From positions 1-18,399 of the forward strand of contig JALLAP010000174.1 in the NCBI GenBank assembly GCA_036939355.1: 18,399 nucleotides of DNA, given 5' to 3'. This document shows positions 8,762 through 17,232 of this stretch, in pieces. How positions within the stretch are numbered: the stretch's first letter is position 1; every line of letters starts with the position of its first letter. The notes beneath the pieces are model-generated. The model searched no databases and was not told where the DNA came from. It saw only the letters and a list, made by a program, of their open reading frames with translations. A program made the translations under genes and the position numbers. The DNA comes from Thalassiosira profunda. Its lineage: Eukaryota > Bacillariophyta > Thalassiosirophyceae > Thalassiosirales > Thalassiosiraceae.

Positions 8762-10614
8762 TCAAAACGTCTTCCAACTCGCGTTGATGAATTGCAGACC
8801 GCAACCCATCACCGCTTCGCCAAGCGTGGGATAGGAATGGATGTTCCTCCCGAGGCCATCAAGTCCAATGCCGTGCTTGATGGCCAGTGACACTTCGTTG
8901 ACAATCTCTCCCGCGCGCGAGGATACAATGGTGCACCCGACGATCGTTCCGGTTCCCTTTCTGCAAAAGATTTTCACAAATCCATCCTCGTCGCTGCCAT
9001 CCAGGATGGCTCGGTCGTTGTGTTGCAATTCAGCCTTGTACACATCCAACTCTGCCGCATCTTCTCTGATGGCAGGAACGACAGCGCCATTCTCATCCAA
9101 AGCAACGACGTTGCTCACGACGGCATATTCCGGCTCGGTGTACATCACGGCCGGCACCACAAAAGAACTCAGCTTCCACTCTCCATCGAACAAGGCATTT
9201 TGCACCACCACTTTTGCCATTTCTCCCGACACTTTGGCATGGGATGATGACATTGTTTAGCAAGGTCCAATAGATAGCAGTAGTATATCATAATACCAAA
9301 CTGTAACTCACTGTGCGTCAATCGAGGCACATTTGCAACGCAGTCTCCAACGGCGTAGACGTTTGGGTTGGATACCGATTGCGCATAGTCGTTCACGAGC
9401 ACCCCTTGAGATGGATGATGCTCGACGTTGGCACTTTCCAGTCCCATTGACTGCACGTTGGCCGTCCTACCCAAGGCCAAGAGCAGGCACTCGCACTCCA
9501 AACTGATCTTGGACATCTTGGACTCTTCTTCTTTGCACTTCAAAGAGACGCTCATCAGGGGCAGCTCTTCATCTGAACCGGGCCTCAACGTCTCCACCTC
9601 TTCCACACTGACGCCCGACAAAAACCTGACGCCGTCCTTCTCCAATGCGGCCTTGAGCGCCGCTGCGGCCTCGTCGTCTCCTTTCGAGAGCAACCGCGAT
9701 CGCTGCAACACTGTCACCTGCGAGCCAAATGCTGCAAAGCACTGCGCCATCTCCAGAGCGACGACCCCCGCCCCCATTACGACCATGCGCTTGGGCAGCT
9801 GTTGCAAGTTGAAGAGAGACAAGTTTGTCGTGTACGGCGCCTCCTTCAGCCCGGGCACGTTGTCCGGTACGAACGGCCGTCCTCCCGTTGCAATCACGGC
9901 CTTGCGGAAGCGAAGTTGCGGATTCGATTCGTCGCCCAGCGATTTCCCGTGCTCAACCACTTCGATCGTCGACGGCGACACGAAGACGCCCATTCCCTGA
10001 AAGGTTTGCGTTCCGAGGGAATCGCCGCGGTCGTGCCCGTCGACGGGGGCGATTTTGGAACGGAGCCTTCGCATGCGCTCCATGATCTTCGGGAAGTCCA
10101 CGTGCACTTCCACCTCATTCGCTTCGAGCGGCGCTCCCGAAGATTTGTGGCGGAGGGACACCCCAAATTCATTCGTCGCGGCCTTTCTCGCCTCCCGAAC
10201 CAGCTTGGCGCACCTCAGCAGCGCCTTCGACGGGACGCATCCCGCGTTGAGGCAATCGCCGCCGGCCAGCTCGCCGCTGATCATGCAGCTCTTCGCTCCC
10301 CTCCTGGCCGCCTGCCGCGAGGACACCAAGCCACCCGCGCCGGCGCCGATGACCACGAGGTCGTAGATTTCCAGCGGCGACGGATTGGAATACGCTTTGT
10401 GCCGCACCTCGTTGAGCAGCGCGGCGTTGTAGCGATCGAGGGGCCAGACGGACAGCGATTTCGCGAGGGAGACGTCGTCGGGCGGGGCTTCGGGCGACGG
10501 CCGCCACGACGCGTCGGCGTCGGCCGAGGCTGCCATTGCAAGTGCCTGGTTGTGCAGGGGACGGTGGAGCTGTGCAAGGAGACCCGTAGCCGCCAGGGTT
10601 GGAAGGAGGAGCAT
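8762..10614 (-). CDS. Class I pyridine nucleotide-disulfide oxidoreductase (mercuric reductase / lipoamide dehydrogenase type)
   Basis: FAD enzyme that passes electrons from NAD(P)H through a redox-active disulfide; the substrate is unknown. Exon 1 (10614-9312) and exon 2 (9231-8762) flank an 80-bp GTGAGT...CAAAG intron; splicing gives RLTHMSGEMAKVVVQNALF, a seamless family match. About 590 aa. FAD motif VVIGAGAGG (87-95), active-site disulfide GGDCLNAGCVPSKALL (Cys121/Cys126), ATGGRPFVP (242-250), NAD(P) motif GAGVVALE (281-288), second FAD contact VYAVGDC, and the dimer-domain catalytic pair HSYPTLGE (His566/Glu573). The mercury-specific features of true MerA (N-terminal HMA domain, C-terminal Cys pair) are absent, so the common label 'mercuric reductase' is doubtful. 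The N-terminus MLLLPTLAATGLLAQL is hydrophobic and may be a signal or membrane anchor. A possible extra 5' exon starts at ATG 10703 (MSFCPLRARY), joined by a 59-bp intron (10615-10673). Confidence 0.9.
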
Positions 10615-10653
10615 CTTGGGTGATGGAAGGTAGGTGAATGTTGAATGTATTAC

Positions 10654-10700
10654 AATAAGCTTTGCTAACTTACGTAGCGGGCACGCAGAGGACAAAAACT
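10654..10700 (+). repeat. Left arm of an imperfect inverted repeat
   Basis: The reverse complement of 10654-10700 aligns with 11067-11116. Shared blocks are AATAAGCTTTGCTA on the outside and GCACGCAGAGGACAAAAA plus CT on the inside, with a more variable centre. This arm covers the possible 5' exon and donor site of the flavoprotein gene. Confidence 0.75.
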
Positions 10701-10941
10701 CATCGCGCAAAAGCAAGGGAGCGCGAGGCCGACATCGATGTGAGTATTCGATGCCAATGGGCGAAACAACCCCGACAACACCTTTCCCGGCCTAAAATCA
10801 TGCGTAGAATTCATTTCTGATGTCCGTTGAGCCGCTAGGTCGCCATAAAAGGCGGTGCGTTGGTTCTCTCACACAGTCAAGTTAGTAATTGCAATTGAGC
10901 GACTTCTATATACAGGCCGTTTAAACATAACGCACATCAAA

Positions 10942-11004
10942 ATGAAGCACTTTGATGCATTTAAGAAGGTTCTGCAACCTCATTTGGGCGGTATGGACCG
11001 CTAG
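10942..11004 (+). CDS. Possible 20-codon ORF or broken first exon inside the inverted-repeat segment
   Basis: MKHFDAFKKVLQPHLGGMDR, ending in TAG. It follows a TATATA-like stretch at about 10910 and has A-rich context (atcaaaATG), unlike the surrounding GC-rich frames. An overlapping +1 frame carries on to 11134 and ends FFCPLRASYFGLAKLI across the right repeat arm. It could be the start of a decayed gene of the bounded element. No family is assigned. Confidence 0.2.
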   Translation: MKHFDAFKKVLQPHLGGMDR

Positions 11005-11066
11005 AAGGTCAGCCTTTCAAGAAACCAACATCGACACCTACCTAGCTTTCGCTTACATAAATACGG

Positions 11067-11116
11067 AGTTTTTTTGTCCTCTGCGTGCCAGCTACTTTGG
11101 GCTAGCAAAGCTTATT
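11067..11116 (-). repeat. Right arm of the imperfect inverted repeat
   Basis: Partner of 10654-10700, from which it is separated by 366 bp. Differences are two extra T in the T-run, A for C before GCTAC, and TTTGGGC in place of GTAAGT. The splice donor of the left arm is therefore missing here. Together the arms bound a segment of about 463 bp. Confidence 0.75.
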
Positions 11117-11218
11117 AGAGAGGAAGGAGCCTAGTTTTTTAGGGGTATGGAATTTGGATAATAGTCTACTTCTATTGGTGCAAAGATTACTAATCGTTTG
11201 TAGAGTTGTGGTACGGAA

Positions 11219-11308
11219 ATCCAGATCTTGCTTGCAAGTCGAGAGCTTTCCAGGGGTGGCGGCTGGAGAAATAACGTCATCTTCTTCTTCTGATTCTCCC
11301 CCAAATTA
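11219..11308 (+). repeat. Direct repeat, copy 1 (about 90 bp)
   Basis: The first 44 bases (11219-11262) are identical to 11381-11424. A second identical block (CTTCTTCTTCTGATTCTCCC and what follows it) ends at 11308. Compared with copy 2 it contains about ten extra bases after GGTGGCGG, which introduce an early stop in the frame that is open in copy 2. Confidence 0.85.
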
Positions 11309-11380
11309 TTAGCTAACCTAATACACAGTACCTACGTACAAAAGCAAGACCACCAAGACACCTTGAAGTTGCAAGTGTGT

Positions 11381-11460
11381 ATCCAGATCTTGCTTGCAAG
11401 TCGAGAGCTTTCCAGGGGTGGCGGACGTTATTTCTTCTTCTTCTGATTCTCCCCCAAATT
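11381..11460 (+). repeat. Direct repeat, copy 2 (about 80 bp)
   Basis: Second copy of 11219-11308, 162 bp downstream and in the same orientation. It runs straight into the block that recurs inverted at 13794-13842. The frame here reads YPDLACKSRAFQGWR and stays open to 11580, but matches no family I know. Confidence 0.85.
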
Positions 11461-11507
11461 TACCCTCGGGCAGATGCTAGCTTTCTGCGATCTGAGGGTT
11501 TTCGGGC
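11459..11507 (+). repeat. Dispersed repeat, forward copy
   Basis: It starts TTTACCCTCGGGCA and contains GCTTTCTGCGATCTGA. Both blocks, in the same order and nearly the same spacing, are found on the opposite strand at 13794-13842. Both copies translate to a similar peptide: YPRADASFLRSEGF here and YPRALACFLRSEVF there. Confidence 0.75.
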
Positions 11508-11638
11508 CTGGGGGAGGGTTTTTCGATTTTTACTCAATACGGCTGTTAGACGAAGCAAGGGCTACATCTTCACCCCGTAGGTGTCCCCCTGCACGTCCCT
11601 CTGGCGCCTCCGACTCTTCCGCTCCACTCCCCACCCCC

Positions 11639-11775
11639 ATGGCCTCCTCCGTGTGCGGCGGTGTTTAGGAATCCGCCGCCGTTCCCATTCTGTGGGCGTT
11701 TGAATTGTCGCGGGGGCGCGGGATGGCCGCCGCCGTCTGCGGCGTGTAGGGATGCAATATCGCCGTCGTCGATCG
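11639..11775 (+). repeat. Degenerate 84-bp tandem repeat
   Basis: Units begin at 11639 and 11723, each with ATGGCCNCCNCCGTNTGCGG followed by related GCGTGT-TAGG and CGCCG blocks. The 84-bp spacing is 28 codons, and on the minus strand the units read GGGFLNTAAHGGGHGG and GDIASLHAADGGGHPA. This may be a relic of a Gly-rich coding repeat or simple GC-rich expansion. Confidence 0.55.
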
Positions 11776-12111
11776 TCCCCGAGCTCGCCCCTCCCTCCTG
11801 CACCTCGCTGGCGATGGGGCTGCAGCGCCGGCGCTGCTGATTCGCCTGATATTTCGCCGTCGGCGCCTCGTCCCTTCCGACGCGGCCGTATCGGGCCCTG
11901 CGGCGAGCGGGGGTGCTGTGGGCTGCAAACGGCAGATGCTGTCGAACTAAGGCGCCAGCTTTGCAATGGGGTAGCGGGAGGGTCTATCGGGGGGCTCGGT
12001 TGCATCGACAGGCGCCGAGAAGAAGGCGGACGAGAGCTCGAGTGGCCACGCAAAAATAGAACATGTTCCAGGGACGAGGCGAAGTCCCGTCGCAGCTGAA
12101 ATTCGCCACCG

Positions 12112-12600
12112 TCGCTGGATCGGAGGCTCCCGGGTTGTCGGCCATGGTGGGGATGGGCGTGTGAGTGATTGAGGGCATCAGCGGGGCATCAATCGACGAG
12201 ACTCGTGCAATAATTTATTTTTGCGCCGGCCCGAGTGGTGGAGAAACGGGAGGGCGTTCTCCTTCGTTTTGAATCGAGGCGTTGGCACTAGCAACATTGG
12301 CATTGGCCGCAGGGGCATTGGACGCGTGCGGGACGGCAATTTGGGCACGATTCGTCGAGTTCTAGGCGCCCGAATTGAGTTGGGGGTGGATGGGGATGAC
12401 GCTCGTGGTGCAAATCGAAATGCGCCGACGGGAGGTCGATAATGGAGGGGAGTCGCCCCGGGGAGTGCGCCCTCCTTCAGCACCAAGTGGGGAGAGCCCC
12501 CCAGAGCAGTTTGGAAGCAATGTGCGTCGATCTGGCGATGCTACGGACAGGGTGCCCTTTTTCCTCTCTGACTGGGCACGGGGAGGGAGTGGGGGTGGCA
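12112..12600 (+). repeat. 680-bp-period tandem repeat, copy A
   Basis: Aligned by eye with copy B, with anchors at a nearly constant offset: GAGACTCG (12198) with GAGAGTCG (12878), CGATTCGT (12348) with 13030, GAGCAGTTTGG (12504) with 13185, and CGGACAGG (12544) with 13225. Offsets are 680-682 bp. Identity between copies is moderate, with long mismatched stretches. Confidence 0.65.
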
Positions 12601-12794
12601 AAGACGCCAAATTGTAACGATGGGCGATCCCACACGCCAGCATTGGAGTGATGCAGCAGGAGGGTTGGTTGGCGGGCTTGCTTTCGCTGGAGGACGCCGG
12701 AAAGGGGATGCGGCGACATCGAATTTTCCTGGGAAAAATGCTCATTTTTTGCTGCACAAGCGACATTGATTTGGGGGCGATAATCGCTTCCATT

Positions 12795-13290
12795 TCGGAG
12801 CCCAAGCTACCAGATGTTGGCCCACCGTGCGGACAGCCTCTGGGTGGCTTTGCGAGGCTCTAGCGGAGAGATTCTTCGAGAGTCGCTCGATTATTTTCTT
12901 TTTTGGTGGGTCGACTGCAAGCAAATGACGAAATATGCGCTCTGGCTTCGTTTCGGTTGGGGTTTGAGCGCTCCAAAGCCCACAAACGCTTGAGGGGTAA
13001 CAGGCGAGGGAGGGAGTACAGTATGGGAGCGATTCGTTGGGTTTTACGCGACAAACCGAAGCTCTGGTCCATCGGGGATCGGCGTGACACTGCAATACAA
13101 AATCCATCGCGAGGAGGTGCTTGCAGAAGGAGAATCGCCCCGAGAAGCGACCCTCGTCTGGTGCCGAGTGGAGAGAGCATTCCTGAGCAGTTTGGGGTCG
13201 ATCGGTGTCGAACTGAAAGGGCTGCGGACAGGATGCTCGCCACACCGTTCTGGAGAGACTGGAAGGATTGTGGTCGATTGTGGAGAAATA
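12795..13290 (+). repeat. 680-bp-period tandem repeat, copy B
   Basis: Second copy. In the plus frame A and B share the peptide pattern PSGES-PEQFG followed by ADR or TDR and then DW. On the minus strand they share NCSG-LSPLG. Because both strands look conserved, the similarity reflects DNA duplication rather than proof of a coding frame. Confidence 0.65.
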
Positions 13291-13487
13291 TGAGCTGCAC
13301 CGGCCAGCCCAGCATCCCTCTGTGTAGTGTGGACACGTGTGCAGACGTTTGGCGCTCGAGGGGCGGTCCAACGTGCATTGTGGAGCGGGAATGGGGATGT
13401 ATCTCATGTGGCATTATGTGAGCCAAGATGGCCGTTTAGGACTGCTTCTGGGTCTCCGATGACGCTCCAACGGCCCGTCCTACTCCA

Positions 13488-13735
13488 GCAACACAGCGAG
13501 GCTTCAGGGTGACCATCTGCGCGGTGGTGGGTACCTGGAATGGCGAGCATCAGGCCGGCATCGGTGGCATCCCGCCCTCGGCACTGCAAAATAGTGAATA
13601 ATGACCATTGCTCGCAAACTAGGCCGGATTCCTGCACACCAAGCCAGGGCTACATCGCCCGATGCATGTAGATGAGGATCGAATGCTCACTCGCCTCCAA
13701 CGGGCCCGGCGTCATCGAGTTCTGCATCGATTAAG
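13488..13735 (+). repeat. 680-bp-period tandem repeat, copy C (partial)
   Basis: Anchors fall about twice the period from copy A: TCGAGTTCT at 12355 and 13715 (1360 bp), GAGGCT at 12123 and 13498, and GGGCATCAG against GAGCATCAG. It appears to break off just before the TTAGGG units. Weaker than A/B. Confidence 0.45.
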
Positions 13736-13743
13736 GGTCCCGG

Positions 13744-13757
13744 TTAGGGTTAGGGTT
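13744..13757 (+). repeat. Interstitial telomere-type repeat, two TTAGGG units
   Basis: The sequence reads GGTTAGGGTTAGGGTTG. TTAGGG is the usual stramenopile telomere unit. Two units can occur by chance, but their position at the edge of the degenerate repeat array is suggestive. Confidence 0.5.
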
Positions 13758-14020
13758 GTGATTGGAACCCGTTCAAAAATTCGAACTTTTTCGCCTCCGA
13801 AAACTTCAGATCGCAGAAAGCACGCGAGTGCCCGAGGGTAAAGTTGCAAAAAAATGAGCAACGAGTGGTCGAGGAGAATGCCGCGGCAGCTACAATCTTC
13901 GGAAGTGTATCTCTTTCCTTTTTGTGCACGGAAATGCAAATGTTAGCTGTTTCCGCAGTGCCATTCCTATCAAGCCCCGACTCTAGATCCCCTTAGGCTG
14001 GATGCACCAAAAACTGGGGG

Positions 14021-14050
14021 CAGAGGAGGAGGCAGAGGCAGAGGCAGAGG
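14021..14050 (+). repeat. AGAGGC hexamer microsatellite upstream of the riboflavin kinase gene
   Basis: Imperfect run of AGAGGC units ending two bases before an in-frame ATG at 14052. It probably lies in the 5'UTR. Confidence 0.7.
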
Positions 14051-14102
14051 AATGGAGGCGGCTCTGGTGACAGAGGAGTTGCAACCGCATCGACCTAGAA
14101 TA

Positions 14103-15487
14103 ATGCGTCGAAGGACCCTCCCATCATCGCTTGTGGCATTCGGTTTACTTTTCTGCAACGGCAGCCAAGCGTTTTGGCGCGGTGATGTGCTTGGTGCATC
14201 TCGCGAGAAGGGAGCCATCAGGCGCGTTGATGGGCAAAGGGAATCGCCGATGTTCAGGAATGTTGCAGCCTATGCCTCGTCGGCGTCGTTGCCGACGCGG
14301 CATTTGCAGAGGAGTGCGGCGCGCAAATCTGCAGGTATGCGGAGGATACCGTGTGTGACCCCATCCCTACCATCGTTTCACAGACACTGCAAAACAATGG
14401 GCAGAGAGACCACTGCGTTCCTGTCTGCCTCCAGCAATGAGGGCGTCGGCGAGAAACCGCAAAAGGGGATGGAGGATGCATTTGCATCGTTGGAAGCGCT
14501 CGCGCCCGAAGATCTGGAAGAAGGCTCCCGCGATGGTGCCCCGACAACGGAGGTGAAATACAGCCGAACGGACGATACGCCGGCAGCGGACACGGGCAAA
14601 TCCACCGAGGAGGAGGTGAGTTACTACCTCGAAATGCAGGGCGAGCTCGAAGGGACGGCTGTGTCCCCGGAAGACGCAACTCTAAAGGGAGAGGATGCAG
14701 AGGAAATGGAACTGATGGATTTTGCATTCGACGAACCACAGGTGGAGGATGCAGATGAAGCGCTGGAAGATGAAGAAACAGAGTACCCTTGGGCATCCAT
14801 CAATCCAATATTGCGTCTGCGCGGCCCCGTGGCAACGGGTTACGGGCGCGGAGGGAAGAAGCTTGGCGTGCCCACCGCCAATGTAAGTGTGATAGTGTTA
14901 GTGTGCGGGTGTGAATAGCTCCTTCACATGCACCTGCAAATTTACTCTTCAATCTGACATGTGAGCAGCTGCCGGCGTCGCTGTTTCAATCGGCATTGGA
15001 GGATGTGTCGACGGGCGTCTACTTTGGCTGGGCTGTCATCGAAGGAGACTCATCAAAGATGGGAAGGAATGCCCCAGTGAAAGCCGTGGTGAACGTCGGG
15101 TACTCGCCCACATTCGAAGGGCAGGAAAACAAGGAAAAGATCGTGGAGGCTCACTTGATAACGCAAAGCAGTCCCATGGAGAAGAACGAAATGGCGGAGG
15201 AAGAGGCATCAAGCGACGACAATTCCGTGACCAGTGAAATCGAAGGCGACTTTTACGACGAAACGATGCGGCTGCAGCTGATCGGGTATCTCCGTCCGGA
15301 GCAAAAGTTCGACTCCTTTCCCGAGTTGATTGCGCAGATCCATCGGGATATCGGGAATGCCGACTGGGCGTTACGTTCGATGCCCTTCGTCTTCTCGAAA
15401 GAGGACGAGTTTGTGAAGGATGGGACCGGTTGGGTAGGGACTGGCGGTGGTGATGAGGTTGCCAGCTGGGAATATGAATCTTGGTAG
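14103..15487 (+). CDS. RFK: Riboflavin kinase (ATP:riboflavin 5'-phosphotransferase) with plastid-type leader
   Basis: Makes FMN from riboflavin and ATP. Exon 1 (14103-14882) and exon 2 (14969-15487) flank an 86-bp GTAAGT...GAGCAG phase-0 intron; 432 aa. The kinase domain starts at about 240: RGPVATGYGRGGKKLG, VPTAN (257-260, nucleotide/Mg contact), STGVYFGWA, VVNVGYSPTFEGQENK, then the catalytic Glu in KIVEAHLI (Glu320), DFYDETMRLQLIGYLRPEQKFDSFPELI. It matches the eukaryotic monofunctional kinase; no FAD-synthetase or hydrolase domain is present. An acidic insert (about 325-352) splits the usually continuous EAHL...DFY segment, and a long acidic linker (about 125-235) precedes the domain. 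The N-terminus MRRRTLPSSLVAFGLLFC, ending GSQA|FWR, is a signal peptide with ASAFAP-like cleavage, F at +1. ATG 14103 is chosen over the in-frame 14052 because it puts this signal peptide first. Plastid import is predicted, not shown. Confidence 0.9.
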
Positions 15488-15638
15488 TATGCGTTGCACA
15501 ACACTTCTTTTCGTTTCCACTCTATGCATCTCTATTTGCAATTGGACTCTATCCCTATCTAGCACACGCACGTTCACACCACACACTCAACATCGAACAT
15601 ATATATATGTACAATCGACTGCGCGCCCTCCCGGCGCC

Positions 15639-16724
15639 TCAAGCATTCAGCATGCTGCCCGCATCGGGCACAACTCTCCGGGCAACCTCCTGCAGCCTCC
15701 TTAATCCAGCCACACCATCCTCGTCGCCCAACACTGCAGCGCGATGGAACCAAATGCAAGCCTCCTCTCTGTCCATCCGCACGCCACGTGCTTCCTCGAA
15801 GTGCTCGCCCACGCTGTAGTGGGATGCAGGGCAGCCGGCGTTGGCGGCCTTGGTGTACCACTCCAGCGCCTCCTCGTCGTTCTGGTCGACGCCGCACCCT
15901 AGCTCATAGCACAGGGCCAGCTCGGCCATGGAGGGGACGCACCCCTTTTCGGCCGCGGCCTTGAACCACTCGAATGCGGCCACGACGTCAATGTGGACAA
16001 GGTTGTTGGATCGTTCGGGGTACTCGTAGAGCACTGCCAGCTTGTGCGCCGACTGGAGAGAGTTGGTGAGGTGGTAGGCCGACTGGAGGTAGCGAAGCGC
16101 CTGCGTGGGGCAGGGCTTTTCGACGCCAGTTCCGTTGAGGTAGCAGTCGGCCAGTTGGAGGAGGGCCGGTTCATCAGCTTCTCCGGCGGCAGCGCCATCG
16201 GCAGATTCCCAATCCCCAGGAAGGACGCTCTTCGCCGACGGTTCCTCGGTCGACGACGACTCTGACATATCACGTGCACCGCTCTCCTCGGCGTCCACTC
16301 CGGAAATGCGGTCCAGGTACTTGATTGCGAGCGCCTCGTTCTTCTGCAGCCCGCGGTTGTTCTTTTCTTCCTCCTCCTTCTCGTCACTCGCCTCGCCGCC
16401 ACCGTGCTTGTCGTCCCCGTGGAGCAGGCACATGCTCAGCTCCCACGTGGCGTCCCGTCCTCCAAAGTCGGCCGCGTCCTCGACGAGGTTCTTCCACTTG
16501 GACTGGACGCACGCCAGCCGGGCGAGGTCGCCCCAGTCGGCGTACTTGGCCAGGCAACCGTGGAGGAGCTCGGACGGGAGGGTCTGCAGCGAGGGCGCGG
16601 CCTCGTCGGCCGCCTCGGGCGGCGCCGGCGCGTCATTGGCGAAGTAGAGGGCCGGGAGGGCGGGCGTCTCCGTTCCAGTCGCCGCAGAGGCTGCGGCGCT
16701 TTCCTTCGTCGTCGTGGTCGTCAT
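15639..16724 (-). CDS. F-box protein with Sel1-like repeats
   Basis: 361 aa, intronless. Residues 46-88 fit an F-box (LQTLPSELLHGCLAKYADWGDLARLACVQSKWKNLV), which usually recruits a protein to an SCF ubiquitin ligase through SKP1. From about 92 onward there are Sel1-like helical repeats, for example ALLQLADCYLNGTGV (188-201), AAFEWFKAAAEKGCVPSMAELALCYELGCGV (249-279), EEALEWYTKAANAGCPASHYSVGEHFEEARGV (284-315) and EEACIWFHRAAVLGDEDG. The first repeat is interrupted by acidic, low-complexity inserts (about 105-125 and 145-185). This combination resembles the LRP2BP / SKIP-type F-box plus Sel1 architecture of plants and algae. ATG at 16724 (MTTTTTKESA) is chosen because the frame upstream, open to 17216, lacks family similarity and runs through the shared promoter. 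Its substrate is unknown. Confidence 0.8.
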   Translation of the reverse strand: MTTTTTKESAAASAATGTETPALPALYFANDAPAPPEAADEAAPSLQTLPSELLHGCLAKYADWGDLARLACVQSKWKNLVEDAADFGGRDATWELSMCLLHGDDKHGGGEASDEKEEEEKNNRGLQKNEALAIKYLDRISGVDAEESGARDMSESSSTEEPSAKSVLPGDWESADGAAAGEADEPALLQLADCYLNGTGVEKPCPTQALRYLQSAYHLTNSLQSAHKLAVLYEYPERSNNLVHIDVVAAFEWFKAAAEKGCVPSMAELALCYELGCGVDQNDEEALEWYTKAANAGCPASHYSVGEHFEEARGVRMDREEACIWFHRAAVLGDEDGVAGLRRLQEVARRVVPDAGSMLNA

Positions 16725-17232
16725 CTTTGCAATTCTATCAGGGTGGGGACGGCAGGCGATGCGGCGGTAGGGAAATGGCAATATCGTTGCAACGACGACG
16801 TCCAATGAATTATGAACGTGCAACGGGAATTGGAAGAACAAGAGGAAGATTCTTGGTTTTGGAGGCTGGTCGGAAGACGTGGTGTGTGCGTGTTTTGATC
16901 GAGTGGCTGTGAAGAGACGCACGCGTCTTGCTGGGGGGGAGACGCAAGACGGTGCAGCACTCTCTCTCCATCCGTCCCTCCCAAGAAAAGATCGCAAACG
17001 CAAGGCGCGAGGAACTGAGGAACACGCACAGCAGTTTTGACGCCAAAGATCCAGCCGCGGCGTTGCAGCGTGGGACCGACCCCCCGCCCGCGAGGAAGTT
17101 GCCATAACTGAACCCATCGACCCACCATTCGTCGATCCCCATCGTATCGGGGAGGGCGACCGCCAGAGTCTCGGCAAGCACAACTCGATACATCTACTTA
17201 TCGGTTTGCAAACCAACCATCAGCCATCAATC
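16725..17232. promoter_or_regulatory. Divergent intergenic region between the F-box gene and the plastid-targeted protein
   Basis: 508 bp between start codons. TTGCAATT lies at 16727-16734, immediately ahead of the F-box start. The minus-strand frame is open throughout, but its composition (Arg/Ser/Pro/Cys) looks non-coding. No TATA box or other recognisable site is seen. Confidence 0.35.

Larger units (their letters stand above)
10715..14102. other. Gene-poor, repeat-rich segment
   Basis: About 3.4 kb with no open frame that I recognise as a protein family. Frames of 60-220 codons occur in several overlapping phases on both strands and are Arg/Pro/Ser-rich, as expected from GC-rich non-coding DNA. 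The segment contains the repeats listed separately. Codon use and gene spacing here differ sharply from the compact flanks, which suggests old mobile or subtelomere-like DNA. A polymorphic or expressed non-coding RNA here cannot be excluded from sequence alone. Confidence 0.6.

Noticed and set aside
8762..10614. Calling the flavoprotein a true mercuric reductase
   Set aside because: The mercury-binding N-terminal domain and the C-terminal cysteine pair are absent. Only the general class I disulfide oxidoreductase assignment is supported.
9802..10623. Plus-strand frame of 273 codons
   Set aside because: Antisense to the flavoprotein gene, which carries all its catalytic motifs. The shadow frame is Arg/His-rich.
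10654..11116. Assigning the inverted-repeat segment to the PIF/Harbinger class
   Set aside because: The short ORF loosely resembles helical transposase starts, but there is no catalytic domain and no matching three-base target duplication.
11984..12178. Minus-strand 64-codon frame containing MADNPGASDPATVANFSCDG
   Set aside because: It has a gene-like start but no family match and no plausible continuation, and it overlaps the start of repeat copy A. It could be a lone exon, but the evidence is too thin.
12742..13426. Overlapping minus-strand frames of 188 and 221 codons and a plus-strand frame of 172 codons in the array
   Set aside because: Three phases are open at once in the same DNA, and similarity to copy A exists on both strands, so none can be called a gene.
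16725..17216. N-terminal extension of the F-box protein by 164 residues
   Set aside because: The extension fills the shared promoter, has no domain and unusual composition. MTTTTTKES gives a normal start.
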